Shown here: in pieces, positions 61,931-64,000 of the stretch
Layout: each line of letters begins with the position of its first letter
How positions within the stretch are numbered: the stretch's first letter is position 1
From: Actinomycetes bacterium
GTDB taxonomy: Bacteria > Actinomycetota > Acidimicrobiia > Acidimicrobiales > Ilumatobacteraceae
NCBI GenBank assembly: GCA_029782355.1
Contig: JAKOUY010000011.1
Span: 1 to 64,000 of the forward strand
Direction of reading: 5' to 3'
DNA: 64,000 nucleotides
The notes under the pieces: model-generated
Database searches by the model: none
What the model saw: the letters and a program-made list of their open reading frames with translations, nothing else
What the model was told of the DNA's origin: nothing
Made by a program: the position numbers and the translations under genes

Positions 61931-64000
61931 ATGGGAACCTCGCCTCAGACCGCCGACCAGCTCCGCGCCGCGTTCATCGACTTCTACGCGGCACGTGGGC
62001 ACACCGTGGTCCCGTCGGCCAGCCTGATCCCCCACGACCCGACGGTGCTGTTCAACGTGGCCGGCATGGTTCCGTTCAAGCCGTTCTTCGTCGGCGACGA
62101 GGTCGCCCCGTACCGGCGCGCCGTGAGCAGCCAGAAGTGCGCCCGCGCCGGTGGCAAGCACAACGATCTCGACGACGTCGGGCGCACCTCGCGTCACCTG
62201 GTGTTCTTCGAGATGCTCGGCAACTTCAGCTTCGGCGACTACTTCAAGGCCGACGCCATCCCGTTCAGCTGGTCGCTCGTCACCGAGACCTTCGGGCTCG
62301 ACGGTGACCGGCTGTGGATCACCGTCCACGACAGCGACGACGAAGCCGAGGCGATCTGGCACGAGCAGGTCGGCGTGCCCATGTCGCGCATCCAGCGGTT
62401 GGGCGACAAGGACAACTTCTGGCAGATGGGCGAGACCGGCCCGTGCGGGCCGTGCAGCGAGATCCACATCGATCGCGGCCCGGCGTTCGGCCCGGACGGC
62501 GGGCCGCTCGGCGACCCGGCCGGCGAGCGCTTCATGGAGTTCTACAACCTGGTCTTCATGCAGTACAACCAGGCCCAGGACGGCACCCGCACGCCGCTGC
62601 CCAGGCCGTCGATCGACACCGGTCTCGGCCTGGAGCGGATGCTCTGCCTGCTGACGGATGTGCCCTCGGTGTGGGAGACCAACCTGATGGCCCCGCTCAT
62701 CGACCAGGCCTGCTCGCTGACCGGCAAGCGCTATCTGGCCAACGACTACGCCGATCGGGACAGCTTCGCCATGCGGGTCCTGGCCGAGCACGCCCGCAGT
62801 TCGTCGATGCTGGTCAGCGACGGGGTGTTCCCCTCCAACGAGGGACGTGGCTACGTGCTGCGGCGGATCATCCGGCGGGCCGTGCGCTACGCCTACCTGC
62901 TCGGTACCGAGCGGCTGGTCATGCCGGCGCTGGCCGACACCGCCATCGGCATCATGGGCAACGCCTATCCCGACGTGGTCAAGAACCGTGACTTCATCCT
63001 CGGGGTGCTGACCCGCGAGGAGGAGCGCTTCCGCCAGACCCTGAAGACCGGGTTGGCGATCCTCGAGTCCGAGCTCGCCGGGGCGGACGGGGCGCTCGGT
63101 GGCACTGCGGCGTTCACCCTGCACGACACGTACGGGTTTCCCCTGGAGCTGACCGAGGAGATCGCCGCGGAGCGCAACATCGCCGTGGACCGGACCGGGT
63201 TCGACACCGAGATGGCCGCCCAGCGCACGAGGGCCAAGGCGGCGCGCAAGGGCGCCGGGTCCGACGGCGAGCGCCAGGACGCCTACCGCGAGCTGGTCGA
63301 GCAGTTCGGGACCACCGAGTTCGTCGGCTACCAGCTGGACCAGGCCGCGGCGCGGGTCCTGGCGGTGCTGCCCGGATCCGCCGAGGGGACGGTCGAGGTG
63401 TTCCTCGACCGCACCCCGTTCTACGCCGAGGCCGGCGGCCAGGTCGGTGACACCGGCACGATCCACACCGACGCCGCCGAGGTCGAGGTTCTCGACACCA
63501 CCTACGCCGTGCCCGGTCTGCGCCGGCACATCGGCCGGCCGACCCGCGGCGAGCTGACGCCGGGCGCGTCCGTGACCGCGGCCATCGACACCGCCCGGCG
63601 TGCCGCCGTCCGCCGCAACCACACGGCCACCCATCTGCTGCACTACGCCCTGCGGACCGTGCTCGGCGAGCATGTCAAGCAGGCCGGCTCGCTGGTGGCC
63701 CCCGACCGGCTGCGCTTCGACTTCAGCCACTACGCCGCCTTGACGGCCGACGAGATCGCCCGCATCGAGGAGCTGGCCAACGCCGAGACCCTGGCCAACG
63801 CCCGGGCCCGGGTCTTCGAGACCACCAAGGACGAGGCCGAGTCGCTCGGCGCCATCGCCTTCTTCGGTGACAAGTACGGCGACCTGGTCCGGGTGCTCGA
63901 GGTCGGCAACTCGATCGAGCTGTGCGGCGGGACCCACGTGTCCGCGGCCGGCGACATCGGGCTGATCAAGGTGGTCAGCGAGGCCTCGATCGGCTCCAAC
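61931..64000 (+). CDS. alaS: Alanyl-tRNA synthetase, 5' part
   Basis: The first 690 of about 880 residues; the frame is open to the end of the window. It has the class II catalytic core (VFFEMLGNFSFGDYFKADAI, SSQKCARAGGKHNDLDDVG, RRIIRRAVRYAYLLG), the anticodon-independent recognition region, and the editing domain zinc sites RRNHTATHLLHYAL and ELCGGTHVSAAGD. Missing are the end of the editing linker and the C-Ala domain. TAGGCT (61915-61920) is 10 nt before the ATG, a nearly leaderless promoter. It is divergent from the cysteine-rich gene. Confidence 0.97.
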   Translation, partial: MGTSPQTADQLRAAFIDFYAARGHTVVPSASLIPHDPTVLFNVAGMVPFKPFFVGDEVAPYRRAVSSQKCARAGGKHNDLDDVGRTSRHLVFFEMLGNFSFGDYFKADAIPFSWSLVTETFGLDGDRLWITVHDSDDEAEAIWHEQVGVPMSRIQRLGDKDNFWQMGETGPCGPCSEIHIDRGPAFGPDGGPLGDPAGERFMEFYNLVFMQYNQAQDGTRTPLPRPSIDTGLGLERMLCLLTDVPSVWETNLMAPLIDQACSLTGKRYLANDYADRDSFAMRVLAEHARSSSMLVSDGVFPSNEGRGYVLRRIIRRAVRYAYLLGTERLVMPALADTAIGIMGNAYPDVVKNRDFILGVLTREEERFRQTLKTGLAILESELAGADGALGGTAAFTLHDTYGFPLELTEEIAAERNIAVDRTGFDTEMAAQRTRAKAARKGAGSDGERQDAYRELVEQFGTTEFVGYQLDQAAARVLAVLPGSAEGTVEVFLDRTPFYAEAGGQVGDTGTIHTDAAEVEVLDTTYAVPGLRRHIGRPTRGELTPGASVTAAIDTARRAAVRRNHTATHLLHYALRTVLGEHVKQAGSLVAPDRLRFDFSHYAALTADEIARIEELANAETLANARARVFETTKDEAESLGAIAFFGDKYGDLVRVLEVGNSIELCGGTHVSAAGDIGLIKVVSEASIGSN

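Overview
This 64 kb window is high-GC, densely coding chromosomal DNA from an actinobacterium. The gene set (BldD-type regulator, actinobacterial GuaB1, DUF3151 protein, RskA-like anti-sigma factor, SerB-PlsC fusion, 6C-like RNA) fits Actinomycetota. My best guess is class Acidimicrobiia, but that is inference and not proven here. It looks like core genome: I see no transposase, integrase, phage gene or CRISPR array. Genes are often separated by 0-15 bp or overlap by 4 bp (ATGA/GTGA).

Left part (1-20.4 kb): the 3' end of lepA, a histidine phosphatase, photolyase, then hrcA-dnaJ-rsmE-bldD-like-hemW, tRNA-Val(GAC), an ECF sigma/anti-sigma pair, an acyl-CoA dehydrogenase/alkylsulfatase-like pair, NADP-isocitrate dehydrogenase with a quinone oxidoreductase, a membrane sulfite-oxidase-like molybdoenzyme with a lipoprotein, citrate synthase, an acyl-CoA carboxylase carboxyltransferase and a LysR regulator.

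Middle (20.4-41 kb): a three-hairpin RNA with C-rich loops (6C-RNA-like) with its own promoter and terminator; a methyltransferase behind a tiny leaderless upstream ORF; a lipid cluster (HAD-PlsC fusion, DUF1295 membrane protein, PlsC acyltransferase, acyl-ACP desaturase); aconitase divergent from a GntR/HutC regulator; nitroreductase, enoyl-CoA hydratase and a second methyltransferase; a 109-bp tandem repeat; a TetR-SnoaL fusion; an uncharacterised protein; heme A synthase; and a complete branched-chain amino-acid ABC operon (livK-H-M-G-F).

Right part (41-64 kb): a PadR-DrrA-DrrB exporter operon, xylAB, a J-domain protein, Sua5 and a hydrolase, GuaB1-cmk-plsC, M18 aminopeptidase, pyruvate kinase, DUF3151-RNase D, typA, a secreted subtilase, azlCD, a cysteine-rich protein, and the 5' part of alaS.

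Several regulatory signals stand out. At least 16 starts follow a TAnnnT hexamer by 6-8 nt, which predicts leaderless transcripts. The aconitase and isocitrate dehydrogenase promoters share the direct repeat ACAAGT-N5-ACAAGTT, a candidate operator for the GntR regulator next to aconitase. Palindromes sit on the promoters of padR, the desaturase and citrate synthase. The BldD-like protein keeps an RxD-X8-R signature like that of the c-di-GMP-binding BldD.
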